Below are positions 1 through 9,571 of a stretch of 53,386 bases of DNA, piece by piece. The notes under the pieces are model-generated. The model saw only the letters and a list, made by a program, of their open reading frames with translations, did no database searches and was not told the origin of the DNA. The translations under genes were made by a program, and so were the position numbers. Origin of the DNA: Armatimonadaceae bacterium. GTDB taxonomy: Bacteria; Armatimonadota; Armatimonadia; Armatimonadales; Armatimonadaceae. How positions within the stretch are numbered: the stretch's first letter is position 1; each line of letters begins with the position of its first letter. The stretch lies in NCBI GenBank assembly GCA_030446525.1, contig JAUJNC010000007.1, positions 1 to 53,386 of the forward strand, in the 5' to 3' direction.

Positions 1-101
1 AGGATCGCGCGCGGGCGCAGGGCCCACGGCGGGGGATGCCCGGCGCGCCGCTCCCCTCCCCCCGCAGGTTCTTCTTCAGGCCGCTCCAGCACCGTCGCCA
101 T
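1..101 (-). CDS. Possible N-terminus of an unidentified protein, cut by the window edge
   Basis: On the minus strand an ATG at 99-101 opens a frame of 33 codons that runs off the left edge without a stop. An AGGA sits 6 bases before the ATG and could be a ribosome binding site. The visible peptide is rich in Glu, Pro, Gly and Arg, with no recognisable motif. It lies downstream of the DipZ-like gene in the same direction, about 100 bases away. It could equally be a chance frame in GC-rich DNA. Confidence 0.2.
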   Translation of the reverse strand, partial: MATVLERPEEEPAGGGERRAGHPPPWALRPRAI

Positions 102-204
102 CTGCTCGTCCTGCCTCGTCCGCGAAGTTACCCGGACGCGCCGCGGCGCCCGAACCGCCTTTTAGTTCATCGGGGGCGTGGCAATCTCCTGCCTTCCCTG
201 CCGG

Positions 205-1377
205 TCACGAGTTGCCGCCCACCGCGCACGACGAGAACGTGAACGAGTACAGGCCGAAGTCGGGCGACGTGGTTCCCAGGCGCAGCTCGTGCTCGCCCCA
301 CTTGCGGTTGGCGACGAGCTTGTACATCCGCGGGGCGTCCACGCGGACGAACGAGCGGCCGTCGGGGGCATAGCGGACGTCCTCGCCCTTGTCCGCTCGG
401 GCGATCGGTTTGCCGTCCTGCAGGAGGAACAGGTCGAAGGGCTTGCCGCCCTCGGGCCTTATCACCGCGTTGGTTTCCAGCGCTTTGTAGGGCAGCGCGA
501 CGTAGTCCTCGAAGGGGTCGGCCGTGACGCGCGCGTGGCGCAGGCTTTCCGGCAGGACCCGCCAGCGGCCCCGGGCGTAGTACCGGCCGTTCTCCCGCCG
601 GCCCTTCGCGTCGCTGTAGGTGTGGGGCGCGTCGCGCCGCAGCCCTTCCGGCGACCCGAACTGGTCCCCGCCGCGGCCGTACCCGGCGTAGATCTCCGGG
701 GTCTGCGGATAGCAGACGGCGCCGGGCTTGTCCGCGCCGCGCAGCGGCTCCATCGGCTTGGGCAGCGCCACCTTCGGATCGGCCGCCCGCAGCAGCTGCT
801 GGATGCGCCGCTCCGTCTCGCCGTAGCCTCCCTCGCCCGCGTGGTCGTAGACGATCTTCCCCGTGCGGTCGAGGAGGTATTTGCGCGGCCAATACTGGTT
901 CCGGTACGCCTCCCAGTTGGCGTATCCGGCGTCACTCAGCAGCGGGTACGCCAGGCCGAACCGCTTGGCCGCGTCGGCCACGTTCTGCTTGGATTTCGCG
1001 AAGTCGAACTCGGGCGTGTGGATGCCGATAATGATCAACCCTTTGTCCCGGTAGCGCTCGTGCCACGCCTTCAGGTACGGCATCGTGCGGATGCAGTTCA
1101 CGCACGTATACTCCCAGAAGTCGATCAACACGGCGTCCGCCGCGCCCGAGGTCAGCAGACCGTCCTTGCCGTACAGCCGCAGCGCCTTCCCGCCCGTGTT
1201 CAGCCAGTCCCCCGCCCCGCCGATCAGCTCGGGGGCCTTCGAGTCGACCGTTATGGCAGACGGCCCACCCCCAGGTGCCGCTTCCCCGCGCCGAAGCGTT
1301 CCTAGCAGAGATGCGGCTGCTAGAGCGGAGGAGCCGATAAGCAGGTTGCGCCGCGTCAGCGGCGTGTTGTGTCCCAC
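205..1377 (-). CDS. DipZ-like thioredoxin-fold protein with Tat-type signal
   Basis: A 390-residue protein starting at GTG (1375-1377), with GGGAAG 5 bases upstream. Residues 8-35 have the look of a Tat signal: twin arginine, RRNLLIG, then an Ala-rich hydrophobic stretch. A TlpA/AhpC-type thioredoxin fold follows, with the redox pair in CVNC (Cys92 and Cys95) inside DFWEYTCVNC, and the cis-Pro region replaced by a NQYWPRKYLLDR segment. The C-terminal ~170 residues resemble the extra domain of DipZ-type proteins. The likely role is thiol-disulfide exchange outside the cytoplasm, but the partner is unknown. DipZ proper usually carries a CcdA-like membrane domain, which is missing here. Confidence 0.85.
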   Translation of the reverse strand: MGHNTPLTRRNLLIGSSALAAASLLGTLRRGEAAPGGGPSAITVDSKAPELIGGAGDWLNTGGKALRLYGKDGLLTSGAADAVLIDFWEYTCVNCIRTMPYLKAWHERYRDKGLIIIGIHTPEFDFAKSKQNVADAAKRFGLAYPLLSDAGYANWEAYRNQYWPRKYLLDRTGKIVYDHAGEGGYGETERRIQQLLRAADPKVALPKPMEPLRGADKPGAVCYPQTPEIYAGYGRGGDQFGSPEGLRRDAPHTYSDAKGRRENGRYYARGRWRVLPESLRHARVTADPFEDYVALPYKALETNAVIRPEGGKPFDLFLLQDGKPIARADKGEDVRYAPDGRSFVRVDAPRMYKLVANRKWGEHELRLGTTSPDFGLYSFTFSSCAVGGNS

Positions 1378-1818
1378 TATAGCTTCCCGTACCCGCCGCG
1401 CGCATTGCTGCGCGCGGCGTCCTTTCTACCCTTCCTACTCCCAGCCGCCTCGGTTGAGTTCCACTTTCGCTGGCCCTGTCGATGGACAAGCCTTCAGAGA
1501 TCAAGGCTACCGGCCTGCCTGGGTTTTCCTCCAGAGTTGTGGCGCATTTGCCTTCTTGTGGTCTCGTCTGGTAAACTGTCAAGCACGGTGACATATCAGA
1601 ACCTGTCGGACCGGTTCGCCCTTTGTTAGCATGACTGGCACGAGTGTCGCCGACTTCGACGCCCTCTACACAGAGTTCGCACCCGCCCACGCGCGGCGCC
1701 TTGCGGCGCTCAACACTACCCGCCACAAGCGCTCCCGGCAGCGCACGGCAGGCGCCGGACGGCGGCACGCGCATGCGTTCAGGGAGTCAGTTCCGTTTCA
1801 AAGGAGGAAGCACCGGCC
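1378..1818. other. 440-base intergenic region between divergent genes
   Basis: No convincing gene. It holds a perfect inverted repeat (1394-1419) and a 63-codon plus-strand frame (1631-1822). The first ~20 residues of that frame, VADFDALYTEFAPAHARRL, resemble the start of region 2 of ECF sigma factors, but the rest is Arg-rich noise that runs into the start of the next gene. It may be a decayed sigma-factor remnant. The end of the region carries AAAGGAGGA, the ribosome binding site of the isomerase gene. Confidence 0.5.
1394..1419. repeat. Perfect 11-bp inverted repeat with 4-base loop
   Basis: CGCCGCGCGCA, loop TTGC, TGCGCGCGGCG. It lies 17 bases upstream of the GTG start of the DipZ-like gene, so it would fold in that gene's leader. 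There is no T-tract on either strand, so it is not a standard terminator. Its role is unknown. Confidence 0.6.
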
Positions 1819-2619
1819 ATGAAGTGGGTTCTCAACACTTACCAGACGGCGCAGGAGTGGGATGTCGACCGTATCATCGCGGTGTGTCAGGCAGCCGGCT
1901 ATGAGGGCGTGGAGTTCCTCCAGGACTATCGCCAGCAGCACCGGCTCGAGGCCGACGCGCCGTCCGAGCACGTGCGCACCGTGGCGGAGAAGATGCAGTC
2001 GGCCGGGCTTCTCGTCGCCTCGCTCACCAGCTGCCGCGCCTTTCACGCCCCCGAGGAGGCCGAACGTCGGCGCAGCATCGAGCAGGTGAAGCAGGTGATC
2101 GAGCAGGCCGTCGCCATGGGGTGCGACCACGTGCGCGTGCTGGGGGACCGGCTCCCCGACGACGAGCGGGACCGGGAGACGGTTCTGGCGAACGTCGCGG
2201 CCGCCCTGCGGGAGCTGGGCGCCTACGCCGCGCCCAAAGGGGTGACGGTGTCCATCGAGGCGCACGGCAGCTTCACCGACCCCGCCTACGCCGTCCGGGT
2301 CGTGCGGGAAGCGGACCTGCCGAACGTCGGCATCGTTTTCAACTCGCAGTGGCGGGTCGGCGCCCAAACGGGCTGGGGGCTGCCGGCCGGCGCGCCCTCG
2401 ATCGCGCCGCTGTACGACCTGGTCGCGCCACACCTCACGTCGATCCATACCCATCAGATGGAGCGGGAGGGCGAGTGGCGCTACTACCAGGAGTTCTTCC
2501 GGCTGCTGGCGCGGGACGGCTACGCGGGCTACGTCTCCAACGAGTGCGCCTACCGGGGGCCGGACCCGGAAAAGGTGCTGCGCCTGTACACCACCCTGTT
2601 CCGGGCGTTCACGAGCTAG
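1819..2619 (+). CDS. Sugar phosphate isomerase/epimerase (xylose-isomerase-like TIM barrel)
   Basis: A 266-residue protein with a strong ribosome binding site (AAAGGAGGA 10 bases before the ATG). It has the AP-endonuclease-2/xylose-isomerase TIM-barrel pattern: an N-terminal strand leading to GYEGVEFLQDY, a helix, a central VRVLGDR strand, VSIEAHGSF (metal-ligand Glu region), NVGIVFNSQW, SIHTHQM and YVSNECAY near the end. The family isomerises or epimerises sugars or acts on sugar acids with a divalent metal; the substrate cannot be read from sequence. The PhyH-like oxygenase gene starts 62 bases downstream on the same strand with its own ribosome binding site, so the two probably form an operon. 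Confidence 0.85.
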   Translation: MKWVLNTYQTAQEWDVDRIIAVCQAAGYEGVEFLQDYRQQHRLEADAPSEHVRTVAEKMQSAGLLVASLTSCRAFHAPEEAERRRSIEQVKQVIEQAVAMGCDHVRVLGDRLPDDERDRETVLANVAAALRELGAYAAPKGVTVSIEAHGSFTDPAYAVRVVREADLPNVGIVFNSQWRVGAQTGWGLPAGAPSIAPLYDLVAPHLTSIHTHQMEREGEWRYYQEFFRLLARDGYAGYVSNECAYRGPDPEKVLRLYTTLFRAFTS

Positions 2620-2681
2620 CGCCCGCCGCAGGAGAGGCGGCGTCGGCCGGTGAACATGCCTGTCAGGAGGAACACCAAGTG

Positions 2682-3431
2682 ATGACCCCGGAAGAGAAGT
2701 TTCTATTCGACCTGCATGGCTACCTGGTGATCAAGAACGTGCTGACGCCGACGGAGGTGGCGGAGATGAACGCCATCGCCGACGAGAAGTTCCCGCGCCC
2801 GAAGGAGGCGACCGGCACGCGCAGCGGCCGGGTTTCGCGCTGGGGGCCGCCCTTTCAGGCCCTGATCGACCACCCCAAGGTCCTCCCCTACCTGGTCGCG
2901 CTGATCGACGCCAAGTTCCGCCTCGACCACGACTACTGCATCTTCATGCACGAGGGCGACAAGGGGGGCAACCTCCATGGCGGCGAGGGGCACGAGGGCG
3001 ACCACTGGTACAAATACCGCGACGGGGTGATGCGCAACGGTTTGTGCGTCGTCACCTACTTCCTGACCCCGGCGGCCGAGGGCGACGGCGGCTTCGCCCT
3101 GCATCCCGGGCACCCACAAGAGCAACTTCCTCCGGGCCATCCTGCGCGACGTGCTCGGTTCGAGCGCCCGGCGCCCTACGTAGTGCAGCCACCGGTCGAG
3201 GCCGGAGACGCCCTGATCTTTACGGAGGCCCTGGTCCACGGCACGATGACCTGGCGCGCTCGACACGAGCGCGCGCGCTGCTCTACAAGTTCAGCCCCGG
3301 TCACTCGGCCTGGTCCCAAGTACCCGGACCCCGGCGAGTACGAGTGGGAGCCCGACCGAGCAGCAGCGGCGCATCCCTCGCGCCGCCCTCGGTGGGCAGC
3401 CGGCTCCGACGTGATCCAGGCCGAAGCCTGA
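2682..3431 (+). pseudogene. Phytanoyl-CoA dioxygenase (PhyH)-family protein, frameshifted
   Basis: It starts at ATG 2682 behind CAGGAGGAACACCAAGTG. The first ~140 codons are clean (EEKFLFDLHGYLVIKNVL..., NLHGGEGHEGDHWYKYRDG, GDGGFAL). After about 3100 the family pattern continues only by switching frames: IPGTHKSNFLRAILRDVL in a second frame, PVEAGDALIFTEALVHGTM back in the first, ALLYKFSPGHSAW in another, KYPDPGEYEWEPD, and DVIQAEA at the stop. At least five indels are needed. The Fe(II)/2-oxoglutarate ligand regions (LHGG..D and the distal VHGT His) are both present across frames. It is probably a real gene carrying consensus errors or recent decay. The substrate is unknown; relatives act on many small hydroxylatable substrates. 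Confidence 0.75.
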
Positions 3432-3433
3432 GC

Positions 3434-4120
3434 CTAGAGCCTGCCGCGGAAGGAGAAGGCGCCGTAGTTGGCGTTGGTGCCGTCGCCGCGGATGACGCCC
3501 GCCTGCCCGTCTTTGTACTGGAGCGGCAGCGCTTTGGCCTTGATAGCGCGCCGGATGGGCCAGATGGTGTTGTTTTCCACCACGATCGGCGATCTGCCGT
3601 CGCCGCCGAGGAGGACGCGGGCCGTGAAGCCGCCGCGCCCCGCGATGTCGAGGCGCAGGTCGTTGCCCTTGACCACGTGCGTGATGCGGGCCGGCAGGAA
3701 CGGGCGCGGGCCGCCGGCGGGTCCGCCCTTGGCGAACACCGCCCGGGCCATCTTCTCCAGAGCGGCGCGCTGGGCGGGCGTGGCGCGCTCGTCGAGGAAG
3801 CCCACGCTCCCGCGCGGGCCGTCGGCGCCCCCGAAGACGAGGCCGGAAAGATCCATCCCGCCCCAGGCGCCCCTGTCCACCCGGTAGGCGTAAACGGCGT
3901 GGCAGTAGGGGTGGGGCGAGGGACCTTCCCCGAAATTGCAGGTGCAGGGCACGGCGCAGGTGCAGGATTCCAGCAGCGTCCCCTCCACGCTCCACGCATC
4001 CGCGGCGGCCGCGGGAGCGCCCCCCGGTGCGGCGCCCCGGGCCGATGGCAGCACGGGCCGAAGGCCCAGAGCGCACCCGGCGAGAACGGCCGTGGTGATG
4101 CAGGCAGCCAAACGAAACAT
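3434..4120 (-). CDS. DUF1326 domain lipoprotein
   Basis: A 228-residue product. I chose ATG 4118-4120 because GGAGGGA lies 6 bases upstream; a longer frame to 4201 lacks this support. The N-terminus MFRLAACITTAVLAGC fits a lipobox (VLAGC), so it is probably a lipoprotein. The DUF1326 hallmark follows: W.VEGTLLESCTCAVPCTC with clustered cysteines, a YCHAVYAYRVDRG segment, a long middle domain, and TNANYGAFSF at the end. The function of DUF1326 is not established; the Cys cluster suggests metal or redox chemistry. It ends three bases from the stop of the PhyH-like gene, tail to tail. Confidence 0.85.
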   Translation of the reverse strand: MFRLAACITTAVLAGCALGLRPVLPSARGAAPGGAPAAAADAWSVEGTLLESCTCAVPCTCNFGEGPSPHPYCHAVYAYRVDRGAWGGMDLSGLVFGGADGPRGSVGFLDERATPAQRAALEKMARAVFAKGGPAGGPRPFLPARITHVVKGNDLRLDIAGRGGFTARVLLGGDGRSPIVVENNTIWPIRRAIKAKALPLQYKDGQAGVIRGDGTNANYGAFSFRGRL

Positions 4121-4231
4121 ACAGCGTCCCTCCGTTCTCTTTAACGCGCACGGCGGACAAACGGTTCCCCACCGCCCGGGCGCCCACGGCAAGTTTACCA
4201 CCGGGGCCAGGCGGGAAAGATCACAGGAGCT

Positions 4232-5428
4232 ATGGCAACCAACAACGATCTGGAAACGCCGGTATCCTCGCGCCCCGCCGAGAAGGGTGTTGACCCCACC
4301 GCCACCCCGGTGCGCGTGGTCAACTACAGCCGCATCATTCTGTTCGCGGCGGGGCTTTATCTGGCCATCGCCTTCATCGACGCGATCGCCCGGGCGCTGC
4401 TGCTGTTCCTTTCGGCGTTTTTGATCGCCATCGTCTTGAACGCGCCGGTGCGCTGGCTGGAAAACCGAGGCGTCAAGCGCGGCGTCTCCGCGGCGGGCGT
4501 GGCGCTGATCGTGCTGGGCGGCCTGGTCACGGCGGGGTTCGTCGCCGGGCCGCCACTGGCACAGGAGGTGACGGACCTAGTACAGGACGCGCCGGAGCGA
4601 TGGGACACACTGCGCGGGCGCCTGGACGCCCTTGCCGAGCGGTATCCGGTGCTGGGCGGCGTTCTTAAAGGCGAGGCATTAGGAGCGGAAAACCTGGCGC
4701 AGCGGGCGCAGGCGCTCTTGCCGCGCATCGGGCGTTACACGCTGGGTTTCTTCGGCTCGCTCGCGGCGGGGTTCTTCGTGCTGGTGATCGCGCTGTATAC
4801 CCTGGGGTCGCCCAAGCCTCTCGTGCGGGGCTTCCTTTCGGCGGTGCCCCCGAACTACCGCACCGAGGCGACCCACGCGCTGACGCGGATCGTCGGGCAG
4901 CTGGAGTCGTGGGCGCTGGCGACGCTGCTGCTGATGCTGATCATCGGCGTCGTCTCCGGGCTGGGCCTGTGGGCGATCGGCGTGCCCAACGCGCTGCTGT
5001 TCGGCATCATCGCGGGCCTGGGCGAGGCGATCCCCACGATCGGCCCGATCCTTTCCGCTTTGCCGCCGATGGCCGTCGCACTGGCGGACGAGCCGGTAAA
5101 GGCGCTGTGGGTGGCCGGGCTGTTCCTGGTCGTGCAGCAGCTGGAGAACAACGTGCTGGTGCCGATGATCATGGCTCGCAACCTGAACCTGCACCCGGTC
5201 TCGATCCTGTTCTTCGTGCTGGCGCTGGGCGCGTTCGTGGGAGTACTGGGCGCGATCCTGGCGGTGCCCGCCGCCATCATCGTGAAGGTGTTCTTCGAAG
5301 AGTTCTACGCCAGGAAGAGCGCCCCCAGGCAAGAAGCGCTCGACGAAGCGGCCGACCAGATCCTGCGCGCCGGCTCCCGCCCCGGCAAGGCAAGCGTGCC
5401 GCGCCCTCCGGAAGTCTCGTCCATGTGA
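4232..5428 (+). CDS. AI-2E family transporter (PerM-like permease)
   Basis: A 398-residue membrane protein with GGAG close to the ATG. After a ~30-residue soluble head come two or three membrane segments (residues ~35-75 and 90-115), then a soluble loop (DLVQDAPERWDTLRGRLDAL...), then further hydrophobic segments. The conserved signature region GIPNALLFGIIAGLGEAIPTIGP is present here as GVPNALLFGIIAGLGE, followed by ENNVLVPMIMARNLNLHP. The family exports small molecules (for example autoinducer-2 in some species; others are Na+/H+ antiporters), so the substrate is open. The C-terminus is a charged tail. It ends 5 bases from the converging Uma2 gene. Confidence 0.9.
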   Translation: MATNNDLETPVSSRPAEKGVDPTATPVRVVNYSRIILFAAGLYLAIAFIDAIARALLLFLSAFLIAIVLNAPVRWLENRGVKRGVSAAGVALIVLGGLVTAGFVAGPPLAQEVTDLVQDAPERWDTLRGRLDALAERYPVLGGVLKGEALGAENLAQRAQALLPRIGRYTLGFFGSLAAGFFVLVIALYTLGSPKPLVRGFLSAVPPNYRTEATHALTRIVGQLESWALATLLLMLIIGVVSGLGLWAIGVPNALLFGIIAGLGEAIPTIGPILSALPPMAVALADEPVKALWVAGLFLVVQQLENNVLVPMIMARNLNLHPVSILFFVLALGAFVGVLGAILAVPAAIIVKVFFEEFYARKSAPRQEALDEAADQILRAGSRPGKASVPRPPEVSSM

Positions 5429-5433
5429 CCGTT

Positions 5434-6063
5434 CTAGAAGCCCGTGTTGAAGATGGCCTGAACGTCCAGCACGAAGCCGGGCAGTTCCGGGTCGCAGGCA
5501 ACGGTGGCCGGGTCGTCCAACGGCGCCGCCGGCGTGTTCGGGCGGTACACGTAGACGCGCCGGTTCGGCGGATCGATCAGCAGGCCCAGCCGCGCGCCGT
5601 TGTCGAGGTACTCCTGCATCTTGTCTTTTAGGGCCGTCACGCTATCGGAGGGCGAACGCACTTCGGCCACGAAGTCGGGACAGAGCGGGAGGAACGTTTG
5701 CCGTTGCTGTGGCGTGGTGGCGGCGAGACGTGACGTAAGCAGCCAGGAAGCGTCCGGCGAGCGATCCGCGCCGTTGGGGAGGTGGTACCCGGTGGAAGAA
5801 TCGGCAGCCACGCCGGTACCATCCTGTCTGGCCCAGTTGGCGAGCTGCCGAAGCATCTCCGCACTCCGAGCTCCTGCTTCCCATCCGGTCGGCGGCATGA
5901 CGATCCAGTCTCCTTCCGCGGTGCGCTCGATACGCAGATCTTGGTTTTGTTGGCAGAAGGCGAAGAACTGCTCGTCGTTCATCTCGATAGCCGGTCGCAT
6001 ACGAAGCACCAGCGGCGAGCCTGACCTGTCCCACACCTTGTCCGCGAGGACCTGTTGTGTCAT
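5434..6063 (-). CDS. Uma2 family endonuclease-like protein (DUF820)
   Basis: A 209-residue protein. ATG 6061-6063 is preferred over the longer frame (to 6090) because GGGAGG lies 5 bases before it. The C-terminal half carries the restriction-endonuclease-like core: LCPDFVAEVRSPSDSV, then LKDKMQEYLDNGARLGLLIDP, then RRVYVYRP. These are the usual D...EV.S.SD / K.KM.EY..G...GWLIDP landmarks of Uma2/DUF820. The family is very common in Cyanobacteria, Planctomycetes and Armatimonadota; its biological role is not known and nuclease activity is inferred from the fold. It stands alone between two operons. Confidence 0.88.
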   Translation of the reverse strand: MTQQVLADKVWDRSGSPLVLRMRPAIEMNDEQFFAFCQQNQDLRIERTAEGDWIVMPPTGWEAGARSAEMLRQLANWARQDGTGVAADSSTGYHLPNGADRSPDASWLLTSRLAATTPQQRQTFLPLCPDFVAEVRSPSDSVTALKDKMQEYLDNGARLGLLIDPPNRRVYVYRPNTPAAPLDDPATVACDPELPGFVLDVQAIFNTGF

Positions 6064-8538
6064 AGAAACCTCCCGCATCCCGGTGACCACGTTTTACCCG
6101 GCAACCCCCGCCTCCTGGGCCGGGGCCGGCTGCTCCCGCTCGCCGCGCTTTTTGCCCAGCAGGTTCCAGCGGAAGATGTCGTGGAGCGTGACGTAGAAGC
6201 AGGGCACGATGAACAGCGTCAGCAGGGTGCCCAGCAGCAAGCCGAAGAAGACGACGATGCAGAGCGGGCGCAGGAGCTCGGTCCCCTCGCCCAGTCCGAG
6301 CGCCAGCGGCAGCAGGCCCAGCACGGCGATGAGGGTCGTCATGGCGATGGGGCGCAGGCGCTGCGGGGCGGCCCGGGCGATCGCCTCGCGGCGCCCGATG
6401 TTCTCACGCTCGCGGATCTGGTTGGCCACCTCGACCAGGATGATGCCGTTGCCGACGATGACGCCGACGAGGAGCACGACGCCGATCAGGACCGTCGCGC
6501 CGATGGCCGTGCCGGTCAGGTACAGGCCCATGATGCCGCCGGACAGGGCGAGCGGGATGGTGAACAGGATGACCAGGGGGTCCACGAGGGAGTCGTACTG
6601 CACGGCCATCACGATGAAGACGAGGAACACGGCCAGGCCGCCCAGCAGCAGGATCGAGCTTTGCAGGCTCCGGCTGCTCCGGGCCGCGGTCGAGGGCAGG
6701 AGGGTGACGCCCCGGGGCAGGCCGACGCTCTGGACGATCCGCTCGACCTCCTCCAGCGCCTGGCCGAGGCTCGCCCTCGTTCAGGCTGCCCGCGGCGACG
6801 AACACGTCGCGCTGGTTGATGCGCTGGATCTCGCCGGGCGTCTGGCCGCTGTCGATCGTGGCCACGTCCGAGAGCCGGATCTCTGCCCCGTCCACGAAGA
6901 GGGCAGGCGCTCCAGTTGGGCGGTGTTGCGGATCGAGTCCTTGTCCAAACGCACGCGCACGTCCACGAGCCGCTCGCCGCGCTGAAGCTGGGTCGGGATG
7001 CTGCCCTCGATCGCGGTCGCGATGGTCTGGCCGATGTCGGCGGACGACAGGCCGAGCAGGGCCGCCCGCTCGCGGTCGCGGCGTATCTGGATCTCGGGCT
7101 GGGTCGGGTCGGCGTTCGGGCGGAACTGGGCGAGCCGGGCGCGCTCGTCGAGCGCGCCCAGGACCTGCCGGCCCGCTTGCTGCAGGGTGCGCGCGTCGTT
7201 GCCCTGCAGGATGACGTCGATCTCGGCCCCGCGCACGGGCGAGTTGTTGGTGATCAGGCCCCGGACCGTGCCCGGCGACAGGCGCAGCCGGATGCCGACC
7301 AGGTTCAGCCTAGCCAACTCGCGGTTGACCCGGGAAACGTACGCCTCGACTTCCGTGCCCTGCTTGAGCGTGATCGTGCTCGACCCGCGCAGCGGGTTTT
7401 CCGACGTGGACGAGCCGAACAGGTAGCCGCCCGTGGTCGTGAAGGTGTACTCGGTTTCGGGCTGGGCGAGCAGGATGTCGTCCACGGCCTCCATCACGCG
7501 CCGGCTGGTCGCGAGCGGCATGCCGGGCGGGAACTGCGCGGACAGGTTGGCCTGCCCCGTCCCGATGCGCGGCAGGATCTCGGTGGGGATCCGCGGCAGC
7601 AGGACCGCGCTCACCCCGCCCAGCGCGGCGAAGACGGCCACGAGCACGAACACGCGCCGGTCGAGGACCTTGCCCAGCAGCTTGCCGTAGCCGTCGCTCA
7701 CCCGCCCGAAGCCCTCGTCGAACTTGCGCACGCCGATGAAATTCTTCAAGCCCGACGTGCGCCGTATGGCGAGCAGGCGTGAGGCGAGCATCGGCACGAT
7801 GGTCAGGGCGGTGACGAGCGCGGCCCCGACCGTGAAGACGACGGTCAGGATCAGCTCGCTGAACAGGAGCGCGACGAAGCCGCCGATCAGCAGAAACGGC
7901 ACCACGGCGACCAGGTTGGTCGTGGTGGAGGCGACGAGGGCAGACTCCAGCTCGCCCGACTTGTCCTGCGAGATCTCGATCAGCTCGTCCCCGTCCACGG
8001 GCGCCGCGCCGCCGTCGGCCTCCGGATCCCGCTTCCGGGCCGCGCCCCGGACGATGTTCTCCAGCACCACGATGCAGCTGTCGACCGCCCCGATGCCGAT
8101 CGCCAGCCCGCCCAGGCTGAAGATGTTGAGCGACAGGCCGGAAACGCCCATCAGGATGACCGCGAAGAGGATGCCGAGCGGGATGGAAAGCACGATGATC
8201 AGCGTCTGCCGGATCGAGCCCAGGAACAGCAGCACGGCCGCGGCCGCGAGCAGGGCGCCGAGGGCGCCGGAGATCGCCACGTCCCGGATCGAGTTGCGGA
8301 TGAACGCCGACTCGTCCAGCGTCGGGGTCAGGATGGCGGCGGGCGGGATCACCCCGGACCGCTTCAGGGCCGCGACCCGCGCGTTGATGCCGTCCACCAC
8401 GTCGACCGTGTTGGCATCCGGCTGCTTCTGGACGCTGACCTTGACGGCCGGCAGCCGGTTCAGCGTCACGATCACCCGCTCGTCCTCGGTGCCGTCCACG
8501 ACCGCGGCGAAGTCGCGCAGGAAGACCCGGCGCTGGCC

Positions 8539-8581
8539 CGAGGGGGCAGCTCCGGCACCCCCGTTATTGGGGGCGGGGACC
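8539..8581. repeat. GC-rich palindromic insert inside the RND permease gene (copy A)
   Basis: On the sense (minus) strand this reads CCCCAATAACGGGGG followed by a short spacer and CCCCCTCGGGC, giving a PNNGGAG..PSGQ loop in the protein. The same CCCCAATAACGGGGG core occurs in polA (19456-19541). The reading frame is kept. It lies in a periplasmic loop region of the permease. Confidence 0.5.
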
Positions 8582-9444
8582 AGAAACGACAGGTTCTCGA
8601 TCTCGAGCGCGCTTTCGAAGCGCCCGACCGTGCGCGTCAGGGACTCGCTGCGCGCGCCTTCGAGCCGGCCGCCGGAGATGTCCTGGTTCTCGGCCTGCAG
8701 CGCCTGCAAGACCTGCGTCAGGCCGACGCCGACTGCCTGCAGGCGGTCCAGGTCGATGTTGACCTGCACCTCCTCGAGCCCGCCGCCCGACACGTCCACG
8801 GCCGCCACGCCCGGCACCACGGCCAGCTCGCGGGCCAGCTCCTCCTCGGCGAACACACGCAGCTGCCGGCCCTGGAGCTGCGGCGAGGTCAGCGCGAACT
8901 CGGTCACGGGGAGCTGTGACGGGTCGAGCTTGAACAGGCGCGGCTGTTCGACGGTGTCGGGCAGGTTACCCTGCGCCCGGTTGAGGGCGGCGGTCGCGTC
9001 GTTCAACGCCTGATCGATGTCGCCGCCGGGCTGGAAGAACAGGTCCACGCTCACCTGCCCTTCGCGCGTCTGCGAGTACACCTGGACCACGCCCTCGGTC
9101 GCGGCGAGCGCCTCCTCGAGCGGGCGCGTGATCTCCTCGACGGCCACCTCAGGTGCGACCCCCGGCGCGTTGAGCCGCACGCCGATGCGGGGATAGGTGA
9201 TCGACGGCAGCAGGTCGACGGGCAGCCGGGCGAGGAAGAACAGGCCCAGCACGACGACCGTGAGCGAGATCGTCAGCGTCCCGATCGGCCGGCGGATCGC
9301 CAGCCCGCTGACGCTGAAGCCGCGGCGCCTGCGCTTCCCGTCGCCCCCGTCCGGCCCCTCGCCCCCGTCACCACCTTCGGGAGCCGTTTGGGAGGGCGGC
9401 GGCGCGCCGGGCCCGGCGGGGTGCGGGGCGCCGTTGCCGTTCCT

Positions 9445-9493
9445 GCCCCCCGCCCCCGGGTACCCGCCCGAAGGGGGGGCGATTAGGGGGGCC
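9445..9493. repeat. GC-rich palindromic insert inside the RND permease gene (copy B)
   Basis: On the sense strand: ATCGCCCCCCCTTCGGGCGG then GTACCCGGGGGCGGGG, giving IAPPSGGYPGAGG in the N-terminal head. The reverse complement of the polA segment near 19501-19541 reads ATCGCCCCCCCTCCGGGCGG then CTGCCCGGGGG, so the two copies match over about 30 bases with few differences. Confidence 0.5.
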
Positions 9494-9571
9494 TTCCTTT
9501 CCAGAACAACCCGCCCCGCGCCCTCGTGCGCCGCCGTTTGGAGCGCTTCTGATTCTTGTTCCGCCATTCGG

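Larger units (their letters stand above)
6094..9567 (-). pseudogene. RND efflux permease (AcrB/HAE-type), two frameshifts near its 3' part
   Basis: From ATG 9565-9567 one frame runs ~890 codons: a Gly/Pro-rich cytosolic head, TM1 in LTISLTVVVLGLFFLARLPVD, the porter domain, then TM segments including SLGGLAIGIGAVDSCIVVLE and the second periplasmic half. Near 6905 the frame breaks and continues as GAEIRLSDVATIDSGQTPGE in another frame, then breaks again near 6775. It resumes in the third frame through the last TM bundle, containing VLLVGVIVGNGIILVEVANQ, to 6094. The total of ~1158 codons is slightly longer than the family norm of 1030-1100, because of the head and GC-rich inserts at 8539-8581 and 9445-9493. 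The adaptor gene ends 4 bases upstream, so they form one operon. It would pump drugs or other amphiphiles out using the proton gradient. Confidence 0.88.

Noticed and set aside
178..1305. A 375-codon plus-strand frame opposite the DipZ-like gene
   Set aside because: It is the complementary-strand shadow of a well-supported gene and has no domain motifs or ribosome binding site.
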